Positions 11,016-20,500 of a DNA stretch of 64,000 nt are shown here, piece by piece. Numbering within the stretch: the stretch's first letter is position 1; the number at the start of each line of letters is the position of its first letter. Source of the DNA: Inia geoffrensis (lineage: Eukaryota > Chordata > Mammalia > Artiodactyla > Iniidae); assembly GCA_036417435.1 (NCBI GenBank), contig CM070913.1, forward strand, positions 5,244,680 to 5,308,679, in the 5' to 3' direction. The notes under the pieces are model-generated. The model was not told the DNA's origin. It was given only the letters and a program-made list of their open reading frames with translations, and made no database searches. A program made the position numbers and the translations under genes.

Positions 11016-12840
11016 CGTGTCTGTGGTAGTGCATTTATTTCAATGTTTTGATGGTAAAAAGTCCAACTCTAGACTGTAAGTCAAAGGTCAAAACTAGAGG
11101 ACACAGTATCCCTATGTGACGAGGAGCTTTATTCTCTTAGAAGCATCTTCAGAGGAAACGGTTGTGGGCAAGGAAGGACCACTGCCGGCCGCCACGTGGG
11201 ACGTGGTGGTGGGCTTCTGGGGAGCAGAGCTTTGGCAGCTGGAGCCAGGTCTGGGCAGGTGATGGTCCTGGATGAATGTCCCTCTTCCTACTCGGGACGC
11301 GTACGCCATCCCCAAGACTGTGGGACTACCTGGAGGTCTTTTCCATGCGATTTGGTGATAAAAGAATGAGGGGGGCGTGATGTTTCCCGTGATGAAGGTA
11401 AGGAGACAGAAGTGGAAACAGGAAAGAGTGTGTTCCACGAGGTCAGAGACAAACGCAATTGAGAAAGCAGGGCAGACAGCCTGGGAGACTCGGAGGTGGA
11501 GAAAACATGGTGGGGGCGGGGGCGGTCTGTGAGATCATTAGTACTTAATACAGCGCTTTTTTTTAATGGGGTAAATGGGTGGAGACGAACATGGTCACCA
11601 TGTTCACGCTGGCTACGAGAAGCACACATCCTCAAAATCACCATACAGGTACATTATGTAAAAAGAAAACAGAAGGTTTCCCACCATGCGAAAAGGCAGC
11701 ATTCGTAACACCATGACTACTTTTAGAAAACAGAGGGAGATTTAGCATGTCAAAAAATAAGAAGGTGAAAATCAAAGGATATGATCCTACCATATTTCTC
11801 TTAATTTTTACTCCCTGGGGCTAAAGCCTGTGTGCTGTGCTTTGGAGAATCTGCAGTAACAAGGCCATGGTTATAAATCTATAAACTGAGAGAACTCCTC
11901 GCCAATAGCATGTCCTTGTTTATTGAGTCTGAATCACTTACTATAAAAGTTGACCTGGGACATGCGACCGCTCCATTTCCCTGGGGCCGTGTGCCTGGGG
12001 TCCTCCCCGTTTCTCCATGTGACCCGTCAGGGTGGGACCAGGGGACTCTGGCCTCTTGCAGACCCAGCCTGGATTCTATTTTTAGTTTCTAATCCTTTAA
12101 GACTCCTTCCTAGGGCTCAGTCTGCATCCACTAGCTTTGAAATACCTAAATTCACTTCTTTTGCAATGCACAGATATAAGATGGGTTGTTGGTATCATAA
12201 TACCTGAAATCAACAAGTTATCATTCATGGCCCCTGCTCCAATTTTTCTGTTTAGAGGGCTTCATCAGTACATTCAGGTTATTTCAATATTCCTTAATGA
12301 TTCGCTTACAAGGATCTCTTTCTAAAGAAGAAAACCCTCTTCCAATGAGCCCCTCGGAATGTGATTTCCCCGAGAGACCACTTGACAGTCTCCACTCATA
12401 GCCCAGCCTGAAGATGGAAACTTGGAAGTTGACAACATCTAACCAAGGATGTGTGAGAAATAGCAATTAAAACATGGCTGGATTTTTTCTTTATGTGGTT
12501 ATGTAAACTGGTGCTAACTTTCTTAGCAAAAAGAGATCGTCCAGCAGGGTGACCGGGTGATGCCTCAGCATCGAACACAATGAATACCTGCTTTAAAAAA
12601 AATGTCAAAATGTGGATGTGCCTCCAATCATTTAAAAAATAGAAGGTGATAAGTTGAAAACGTCAGGTAATTGGCAGACAGATAGAAAGTTAAACTGTGT
12701 CCTCAGTGAAGAAAATTAACCAGCGGCTGCCAGCAGGGACCCCAAGGTCATGTGAATGCCAAAACCAAGCACAGCCCAATCATTCAGAAGGGGTTCTGCG
12801 CTGAAATCCCCTCCCTGGCCATTTCCAGATCTCTCAGGAG
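11016..12840. other. Unannotated unique sequence
   Basis: No repeat family was recognised. Several minus-strand frames (11112-11438 and 11288-11644) overlap in different phases and have no domain, so they are probably chance. Confidence 0.45.
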
Positions 12841-13560
12841 CTGCCCTGAACTACTGCCAACATGTGTTCATTTCTAAAAATTACATAGATTGTGATTTAT
12901 TACCCATCACACTACAAAAATCCGCTGTGAATTAAATCAGCCTTTGTTTAAATTGCTCCTCAGCAATACATATCATATCATCATAAATGACATTGAAGTT
13001 ATAATCGCAATCCCTGGCCTCAGCCACTGATAAGCCTCCACCGTAGGACGATCAATACTTACTATTCATTTTTGAAATTATCTTCACATTGATCCCTGAA
13101 CAAGCGCCATCAACACAGAGGCCCAGTGTCTTTAATACAATAATTATATAAAGGTTTACAGGCTCATCCTCCCAGCCAATAAAAGCTGTCAACTGGCCTG
13201 GACAGTTACAATCCCATAATCCATCAAAACCCCATTCTCTGACCTGTGGGCTTCTGGGCTTTCAGGAGACCTCGATAAACAGGCTGGGCCAGGAGACCAC
13301 AGCCCGCAGACTGGGAGACAAGGGCTGCAGATGGATATGACCGATTAGCGAAAAATCCTCCCAGTAGCCCACGTCCCTTTTTTTTTATAATGATAGGAAC
13401 AATGAAGGGTCATCTATTCATTTATTTGCTAATTGTGATTCACCGAGAAAGAATGCAGCCAGACACTTCTCTGCTTTTATTTTTTGGTCTTTAATTTATC
13501 AGGTTTGACTTTGTACCAGATGATATACAGTAATGAAGTAAGCTTGCAGAACTCACAGCT
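12841..13560. promoter_or_regulatory. Candidate conserved noncoding (enhancer-like) block
   Basis: This stretch carries no recognisable repeat. It has SOX-like sites (CCTTTGTTT at 12941 and AACAATG at 13398), a GATA-like TGATAAG at 13028, and homeodomain-like sites (AATTAAAT near 12930, TAATTATA at 13141, GCTAATTGTG at 13428). Such motifs occur by chance in AT-rich DNA. The call is inference from motif density plus absence of repeats; conservation was not measured. Confidence 0.3.
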
Positions 13561-13646
13561 GAGACTTGTACCTTAGCCAGGAAAAAGGGAGGTCTGCGAT
13601 CAGAGAAGAGGGGGCCGATCGATGGACGTGCACATGGTCTCAGAGC

Positions 13647-14024
13647 TCACACACACACACACACACACACACGCATGCACACACACACAGGCAGATAGAC
13701 ACACACACAAGCAGAGACACACACAGATACATATACATAGAGATACACATATGCTCAGACACACACAGAGACACACCCACTGACACACACCCAGAGAGAC
13801 ACAGACACACACACACTAACACACACAGGCAGGGAGAGACACACACACTCATACACACACAGGCAGAGACACACACATGGGCACACACACACACACACAG
13901 ATACACAGAGACACAGACACATACAGATATATACACACAGAGAGACATGCATACTCAGACACAGACACACATAGATACACCCACTGACACATACACACCC
14001 AGACAGACACACACATACACACAG
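13647..14024. repeat. CA-rich compound micro/minisatellite with higher-order units
   Basis: About 378 bases of (CA)n interrupted by CAGAGACAC, CAGGCAGAGA and CCCACTGACAC. The motif series CAGACACA, CCCACTGACACA, CACCCAGA occurs near 13757-13800 and again near 13952-14007, and ACACAGGCAG(G/A)GA recurs at about 13825 and 13858, so there is a longer repeat register above the dinucleotide. Open frames in every phase here encode His-Thr or Cys-Val runs and are not genes. Confidence 0.95.
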
Positions 14025-14360
14025 AATTAGAGTAAAAAGGTTTCCAGTCAAGTTTGAATGGCATTATAATTTTATTAAAGAAATTGTGCAACTTTTCTGT
14101 ACGTGTGTCTGTACTGTCATTGATACATAACAAAGTCATTTACGGAATCTGTTTAATGTGCCCTTAGGTTTAACCTTGCTTAGGGAAATAGACTGAAAAA
14201 AGTTAACAGAATACACCTTGAATTTTCCATTAATTTTTAACTGTGTTCAATCATGATCTGAAGAATGCATTTGTGTTGTCAGTGGATGAGGGCAGGGTGG
14301 CTGGGGAGCGTGAATTCCAGAGAATTCTTCCAGAGTGAAGCTGTGGAAGGAGCTTCCCCT

Positions 14361-14404
14361 GGGAGGGGGGCGGGGGTGGGGGCAGGGAGGGGGGCAGGGA
14401 GGGG
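14361..14404 (+). repeat. G-rich tract with G-quadruplex potential
   Basis: Eight G-runs of three to six or more are separated by single A, C, T or CA spacers over 44 bases, meeting the usual G3+N1-7 pattern more than once. It sits in a local GC-rich patch (about 14265-14500). The first G-run follows a CCCCT that could pair with part of it. Confidence 0.85.
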
Positions 14405-15716
14405 ACTCCTTTACGAGCAGAGGCCCTGGGAGCCGAGGGGGCTGCAGGGAGACTGCTGTGTCTCCTCCGTGGGCTGGGGGCTCGGGGGCTAATGCTGCCC
14501 TCCTCCAAAGGCTGGTCTCCAGTTCTTGTCTAATTCCACCTCCCCCAAATAATTTGGTCAAATTTTTCAAGATGATGTAGATCTCAGCGATATAAAAAAA
14601 ATGACAAATTACAGGCATTTGAAACTTTGGGAGAATTTGTTTATTATTTAAAATTGTCAACATTAAAATATTCAGGAGAAACAGTCACCAGCACGGAGTG
14701 GGTCTAATTTCAGCGTGTTTAGGTCACCACTGGGGTCGGACTAAGTGCTCATATTCTAGGAGAAGTCCAACAAAGTGTTAGGAAGATTTTGGAAGACAAT
14801 CTGAGGAAACTGAAGGTCGAGTTTCTCTGCCGGGGACCAGGACAAGAGCACTGCAGGGCTGCCCGTGGTGGCGAGGAAGTGGAATCTGTCAGCTCCATAG
14901 GGCTGCGATGAATGGGAAGGATTCTTTAGTAAGTAACAGGTTTGCGGAGTTGTCACAATTGGTGCTAGGTCTTGATATCATCTGATCCATTATTTTTTTA
15001 TCTGTGTTTTGAAAAGCTGCATTGCACATTCACGGAGGACACTCAGAGGGGAAGGAACATGGTCAAAGGAGGAGCCCTGCTCCCCAGATGCTCTGGGAAG
15101 CGCCACGAAACTAGGCTCCAGGAGGAGAGGTGCAGGGGGGCCCTCGGAGAGAAGTGGGGTGCTCAGAGCATCTGTCCTGGCAACCAGAGATGCAGGTGCC
15201 TGGGAGGGTTGCCGGCCATGGTCGTTATCTCCCGGTTTGTGCACCGACTCTGGTGGAGGACCCCTCTCAGTGACCAACAGCAAACACCCATGCAAACCAG
15301 AGAGGGAGTCGACAAAGCATCTGGCCAAACAGAGGCTCACTGGCAATGGACAGCGGCTTCCCATTTCCAGTCAAGGAAAGCATCTCGGGAATGGTGCCCG
15401 CAGATGCCTCCGATGCACCATTGAGGTTGCCCGTGGTGCTCGGGGCAGCCAACATGGACATTGAGATTCTGACCCGAGTGCCTCATACCCCTTCTTGCTC
15501 TTGCAGTGGGGGCAGCAATATCTCACATGCTCCATCAACCTTGAGTGAGAAGGGACCTTCCTCTGGGGTAGAGGCACCAGGTAAAACCCTCAGGAAAGTC
15601 ATCTGAGATGAAGACACCAGGGGTCTGAGTCAGGGTCCTTCACTACCATAAAGAAAGGGGGACGCTACCCTATCATTCCTTACAAGCACCCACCGATGAT
15701 GAAAACGATGATGATG
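14405..15716. other. Unannotated unique sequence
   Basis: Moderately GC-rich around 15000-15600. Overlapping frames in both directions (124-151 codons) share no recognisable domain. No repeat family was identified. Confidence 0.45.
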
Positions 15717-16105
15717 AAAATGTGCTTCGAGGGACTTCCCTGGTGGCACAGTGGTTAAGAATCCGCCTGCCAATGCAGGGGACATGGGTTCAATCCCTGG
15801 TCTGGGAAGATCCCACATGCTGCAGAGCAACTAAGCCCCCGTGCACCACAACTACTGAGTTTGTGCTCTAGAGTCCACGAACCATAACTACTGAGCTTGC
15901 ATGCCACAACTACTGAAGCCCGCACATCTAGACCCCCTGCTCTGCAACAAGAGAAGCCACTTCAGTGAGAAGCCCACGCACCGCAACAAAGAGTAGCCCC
16001 CGCTCGCCACAACTAGAGAAAGCCCGCACACAGCAACGAAGACCCAGCGCAGCTAAAATAACTAAATTAATTAATTAATTTAAAAAAAAAGAAAAGGCGC
16101 CTCGA
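15717..16105 (+). mobile_element. Long CHR-1-type SINE with target-site duplication
   Basis: The element body is about 15731-16091. It starts GGGACTTCCCTGGTGGCACA and has B-box-like GGTTCAATCCC. A long body of repeated CACAACTACTGA and CCCGCACA phrases follows, ending in an A/T-rich tail with (AATT)n. At about 360 bases it is much longer than the CHR-2 copies, fitting the older CHR-1 family of whales, hippos and ruminants. Flanks 15717-15730 and 16092-16105 match at 11 of 14 positions, a decayed duplication consistent with greater age. Confidence 0.93.
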
Positions 16106-16500
16106 ACGCTTTAAGGGAAAATATATAATAATGCTACTGCGATATATAGAAGTTTTAAAGCACACAGAAATGCAGTAATTAGAAGCATTTTACACAGAAG
16201 GAAATTATGTAATTGTAGAGAGGACTGAGGTTCATATTGAAGACATAGATTGATTTGTAAAATTATCTCTCACAAAGCTCTGCTTGGAAGTGATTTTGCT
16301 GCCTGGAGGCATGAAGTCTTCCCCCAACCAGGTGTCGTCCACCTTTGCAGAAGAAGTTTCCAAGCATCCCTGAGCAGAAAACCCCGAATGGATCCCCAGA
16401 GGCAGATCACAGAGCTGCATCGCAGGACCCCGGAGGTTCTCCGCACATCCGAGCTTTCCCACCACATACCCCATTTCTCATAAATGCTGCTGACCTGTGG
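16106..16500. other. Unannotated unique sequence
   Basis: No family, RNA or coding signal was recognised. Confidence 0.45.
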
Positions 16501-16862
16501 TCTTAGTCCATTCTGGCTGCTATAACAAGGTGCCACAGACAGGGTCACTTGTAAACAACAACAATTGCTTCCTCACAGTTCCAGAGGCTGGAAGTCCCAG
16601 ATACAGGTGCCAGCACAACGTGGGTCTGGTGAGAGCCCTCTCCCGGGCTGCAGACGGCTGACTTCACCTTGTGTCCCTTCACGGTGGAAAGGTCTGGGGA
16701 GCTCTCTAGGGTCTCTTTTATGAGGGCACGAATCTCATCCTGAGAGCCCCACCTTCATGGCTTCATCAGCTCCCAGAACCCCCACTTCCTAACACCATCA
16801 CACAGAGGGTTAGGATTTCAACCTAAGAATTTGGGGGGATGCACATGGTCCGTCTATTACAA
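16501..16862 (-). mobile_element. MaLR-type solo LTR (MST/MLT1-like), antisense
   Basis: Reading plus, TCTTAGTCCATTCTGGCTGC, TATAACAAGGTGCCACAGAC, CACAGTTCCAGAGGCTGGAAGT, TCTTTTATGAGGGCACGAAT and GGTTAGGATTTCAACCTAAG follow, in order, the reverse complement of the MST/MLT1 LTR consensus as I remember it. Both ends are present and no internal or opposite LTR is seen, so it is a solo LTR of the ERVL-MaLR group. It encodes nothing. The reverse-strand polyadenylation and promoter region of the old LTR would lie here but is decayed. Confidence 0.85.
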
Positions 16863-16879
16863 GACCCTTCAGGGGTTTC

Positions 16880-17371
16880 CCAATTTCTTAGGATACTGAG
16901 CCAAATTCTCAACCAACATGAAGACCTTCCCTGAGCCCTTCATCACCCAGCATCTCACTTCCCTCGACTTTCCTCCTCTAGCAGATGCTCAGCCCGATTC
17001 CCTCCCCAAGAACACCCTATCCCCACTCAGACTCCTCTGTCTGGAAGCCCCTCACCCTTGTGCTCCCCACCCCATGAGCTCAGTGAGGCTCCATCTCAGC
17101 GTACAGGTGTGTCTGAAGGCTGTTCCCCCTGACACCCACCTCCTACCAAAGACCTCGTGCACGCATGTCCTTACCCTCACTTATCACAGTTGGAATTCAC
17201 TGCTTGGACTATGGTTAAGTGAGCATCCACCTCCTTACTGGACTGTAAGTTCCCAGCAACAGAAGGAAGCTGCATTTAGCTCTTTGAGTTGACAAAGTGT
17301 CATCCCTACAACGGGGCGCAGTGACCTCACTCAACCTGCTGACACTTCACACGTCTTTGTTGAATGAATAA
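16880..17371 (+). mobile_element. L2 LINE 3' end, sense
   Basis: CCTTCCCTGAGCCCTTCATCAC and a CT-rich coding remnant are followed by ACTGGACTGTAAGTTCCCAG and the terminal GTCTTTGTTGAATGAATAA, which is the characteristic L2 3' tail. The 124-codon frame at 16918-17292 lies within it and is decayed LINE. Confidence 0.75.
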
Positions 17372-17439
17372 CTGAGCAATTCAGCCCCAGGTCGTTTTGA
17401 GCACAGGGTCACACTCATACCCAGAGAGCCATGGTTCCT

Positions 17440-18236
17440 CAATCAAATGAAGAACTTTTTTTGTGATTGTGGTAAAAACACGTAAGACTTCTGCCATCTC
17501 AGTTTTTCCAAGTGTACAGTTCGGTAGTTTTAAGTATATTCAGATTGGTGTGAAACAGATCTCCACAATATTTTCACCTTGCAAATCTAAAACTCTGTCC
17601 CCATGAAATCATAATTGCCCTTTCCCCTCCCGCAGCCCTTGGGAACCCATTCTGCTTTTCTGTCTCTATGAGTTGTCTCTGTCTCCTAGAAACCTTACCT
17701 CAGTGGAATCATGCAGTATTTGCATTTTTGTGACTGGCTTACTTCAGTGAGCACAACATTCCTCCACATTGTAGCTTGTAACAGGACTTCTTTCCTTTTT
17801 TAAGGCTGAATAACATTCCACTGCATGGATGGAGCACATTTTATTTATCCATTCACTTGTCCATGGACACTTACGTTGCTTCCACATTTGGGCTACTGTG
17901 AAGAGTGTTGCTAGAGACACAAGTGCGTACATATCTCTTCCGGACCCTCCTTAAAATTCTTCTGAATATATATCCAGAAGGGAGTTTGCTGGATCATATG
18001 GTGGTTCTATTTTTAATTTTTTTGAAGGACCACCATACTGCTTCCCTTAGTGGCTGCACCATTTTACATTCCACCAACAGTGCACAAGGGTTCCCATTTC
18101 TCCACATCCTTGCTATTCTCCAAGTATTTTTTCCTGAGAGTAGCCATCCTAAGGGCCATGAGCTGACACCTCACTGGCTTTCATTTGCATTTCTCTGATG
18201 GTCAGTGACACTGAAAATCTTTCAGAACTGTTTGAG
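17440..18236 (-). mobile_element. L1 LINE 3' end (older mammalian L1M), antisense
   Basis: The plus strand reads the familiar antisense L1 3' series: AAGTGTACAGTTCGGTAGTT, CTTACCTCAGTGGAATCATG, GGCTGAATAACATTCCACTG, TTTATCCATTCACTTGTCCA, TTGCTGGATCATATGGTGGT, TGCACCATTTTACATTCCAC and CATTTGCATTTCTCTGATGG. It covers the 3' UTR and the end of ORF2, is 5'-truncated and has multiple disruptions. Confidence 0.93.
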
Positions 18237-18597
18237 TGAGAGTTCAGTGAGATGCGTCTTGAAACAGCATCAACCCTCGAAGGCTTTAAACATAGATCAT
18301 CTCTCTTTCCTTCTTCTGGCTCTAGTCAAGTCTTCCAAACACACCCGCATTCTGCTCTTCAAGTTTCCTGTCTTGCCACCAAATGGAACAAGAGGCAGGA
18401 AGGCTTTTCCTCGCTCGGCCTCCTACATTCCTGCCCGGACGCCCCGGCTCCCGTACCGTGCCTCCCAGCCCCACCAGGTTCCCAGACACTGTTCCCGCTT
18501 TAAGCGTGAGCGTAAGTGCTTCCTCTCCGTCATAGCCCTCCAGGCCACCTGTGAGTGACAGCCTCCTGTGTTCTCCCTTATATTTAGTCCAGGCCAG
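18237..18597. other. Unannotated unique sequence
   Basis: CT-rich on the plus strand with a 117-codon frame (18205-18558) lacking any recognisable domain. It may be decayed L2, but I cannot align it. Confidence 0.4.
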
Positions 18598-18765
18598 GCT
18601 CCTCAGTCTGGCTGTCTTGACATTTTGGGCCCAGGAACTCCCTGTGGTGAGAGCCGTCCTGTAGGGTTTTCAGCAACAGCATCCCTTAACCGTCTCCACT
18701 GGACACCAGCATCTCTTTCCCCAACGTCCCCAGGTGTCCCAGAGGGGCGTGGCTGGAAGGGGGCG
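18598..18765 (-). mobile_element. MER5A-like hAT-Charlie nonautonomous DNA transposon, antisense
   Basis: TTGACATTTTGGGCCCAGGA, CTGTGGTGAGAGCCGTCCTG, TTTTCAGCAACAGCATCCCT and CACTGGACACCAGCATC follow the reverse complement of MER5A in order. The outer terminal inverted repeats are eroded. Confidence 0.8.
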
Positions 18766-19214
18766 GCCGAGAACCCCTGCTGTGATTCTTCTCCTATTAA
18801 AATGCTGCACCACCTCCCATTCTTCCTAAGCAGCAGACCCTACTGGTATTAGGATCCGAATCTCCATCTCAAACTCACAGCGTGGCGTCCAGTATTTTGG
18901 GCCGGTTTGCCGTTTGCTCACCTGCTCATTCATGGCCAGTGAGTGCTCTCACCAATGGACCCACCTGATAGGTTGTGATTTCATTTATTTCTGAGCTGTT
19001 TGGCCCTAGACACCTCAGAAGGAGTAGGGATGGAGACGCTCCTGAGAACCGATGCACCTGAGGTTTCTTCGAGTCAGGGGCTGGCGCCTGCAGACTGGGA
19101 AGGCCAGGCCAGGATTCGGGAACAGAATCATGAAGAGCTATTCCTGTGAGTAGTGCCACCCTAGCTGCTCTGCTGAGGGGCAAGAACGTGAGGGCCTGTC
19201 CTCTCTCAGTGAAG

Positions 19215-19217
<3 letters not shown>

Positions 19218-19257
<40 letters not shown>
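19218..19257. repeat. (GT)20 microsatellite
   Basis: Uninterrupted GT run of about 40 bases. Confidence 0.97.
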
Positions 19258-19258
<1 letters not shown>

Positions 19259-19596
19259 TGAGTGGATTCCTTAACAATGTCCAGACATAGATGATTATAC
19301 TAGAAATATTCAAAATTGTTCCTGTTTCATAAATCAAATTCTAGGAATAACCCCACATATTACCCTCTTATCCCAAAAGTAATATGCAAAGCAATCTTTA
19401 ACACTAATCTAAGTTGCAGAATCGTAAGTTGTTGTAAACTGAGACCCAGGTGAGGAAGCCTCACCTATGGGGACGTGACAACCTACAGCCGTCCCGTGTT
19501 ATTACAACAGTGATGCGGGGGAAATCCATGGACACAAGAAGTCAAACTTCGAGAAGACATCATTTAGTCAGCGGTAGAGTTTAGCGGCATCGTTTT

Positions 19597-19852
19597 CAAA
19601 GCTGGAGGGTTTTTTGTTGTTGTTGTTGTTGTTTTTCTTTTTTTTTTTAGCTGTATGCGGGCCTCTCACTGTTGTGGCCTCTCCCGTTGCGGAGCACAGG
19701 CTCCGGACGCGCAGGCTCAGCGGCCATGGCTCACGGGCCCAGCCGCTCCGCGGCATGTGGGATCTTCCCGGGCCGGGGCACGAACCCGCGCCCCCTGCAT
19801 CGGCAGGCGGACTCTCAACCACTGCGCCACCAGGGAAACCCAAAGCTGGAGG
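19597..19852 (-). mobile_element. CHR-2-type SINE, antisense, with target-site duplication
   Basis: The element is about 19610-19840. CAAAGCTGGAGG occurs at 19597-19608 and again at 19841-19852, a perfect 12-bp duplication. The tail (plus-strand left side) has become (TTG)n followed by T-runs. The B-box complement GGCACGAACC is intact. The junction reads CCAGGGAAACCC, one change from the usual CCAGGGAAGCCC. Confidence 0.96.
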
Positions 19853-19859
19853 TTTTGAC

Positions 19860-20164
19860 AAAGGAAAAAGGACAACGGGATAGAAATGATTAAGAATCAA
19901 GGAGTTCCAAGTTGCATGAGAGAGAAAACAGCCCCCCTTGGGCAGCTCACAGGAGAAACAGCACTGTTTGGGGTGAAGCAAGTTTTAACAGAGCCAGCAG
20001 CTGACGAGCACTGAGAGGAGAGGGCTTAGCAAACAAGAGATGGGGCGAAGTTGCAGAGTGCAGGCGTGGGTGGGTGTTCGGCCGTCCCAGGGGTCACCCA
20101 GGCAGCGGTGTGTCCTGAGAGGGTGGTCTTGTTGTGGACATAGAGGCGTGATGGGCCCAGTCCT
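19860..20164. other. Unannotated unique sequence
   Basis: No recognised family or coding signal. Confidence 0.45.
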
Positions 20165-20500
20165 GACGTCTGTGCTTCAGTTTTCTGCTGCCATGTGACA
20201 AACTGCCCTCGCAGGGAGCATCTTGAACAACAATGACTATTTGTCATCTCGGACAGGGTCTGTGGGTCGCGCATCCAGGAGCAGCTCGGCATGGGGTTCT
20301 GAGCCTCTTGGGAACGGCGCCTCCCACGAGATGGCCATCAGCAGTCGGCCAGGCCGCGGTCCTCTGTGGCCTCCCGGGCCTGCAGTGTCTGCCGCAGACG
20401 GCTCACCCAGGTGGCTACTGTCTGCAGGCCTCTCCTCCATCCCCCCAGGCTGCTCATCCGCGACAGCGTGCAAGGAGGAAACTGGGAGGCCTGCCCTCCC
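20165..20500 (-). mobile_element. Probable ancient MLT1-like LTR, antisense
   Basis: CTGCTGCCATGTGACAAACT, TGAACAACAATGACTATTTG and GGTCTGTGGGTCGCGCATCC, then CCAGGAGCAGCTCGGC, follow the order of a widespread decayed MaLR/ERVL LTR (antisense). The family label is from memory and uncertain. Overlapping frames of 160 or so codons here are not supported as genes. Confidence 0.5.

Noticed and set aside
13566..14030. 154-codon plus-strand frame with long His-Thr runs
   Set aside because: It is simply the CA array translated. All phases and both strands are similarly open.
16501..16862. Possible retroviral provirus at the MaLR LTR
   Set aside because: Only a solo LTR is visible. No gag, pol or env text and no second LTR nearby.
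19448..19466. AGGTGAGG/CCTCACCT small hairpin
   Set aside because: An 8-bp stem is short enough to be expected by chance in 64 kb.
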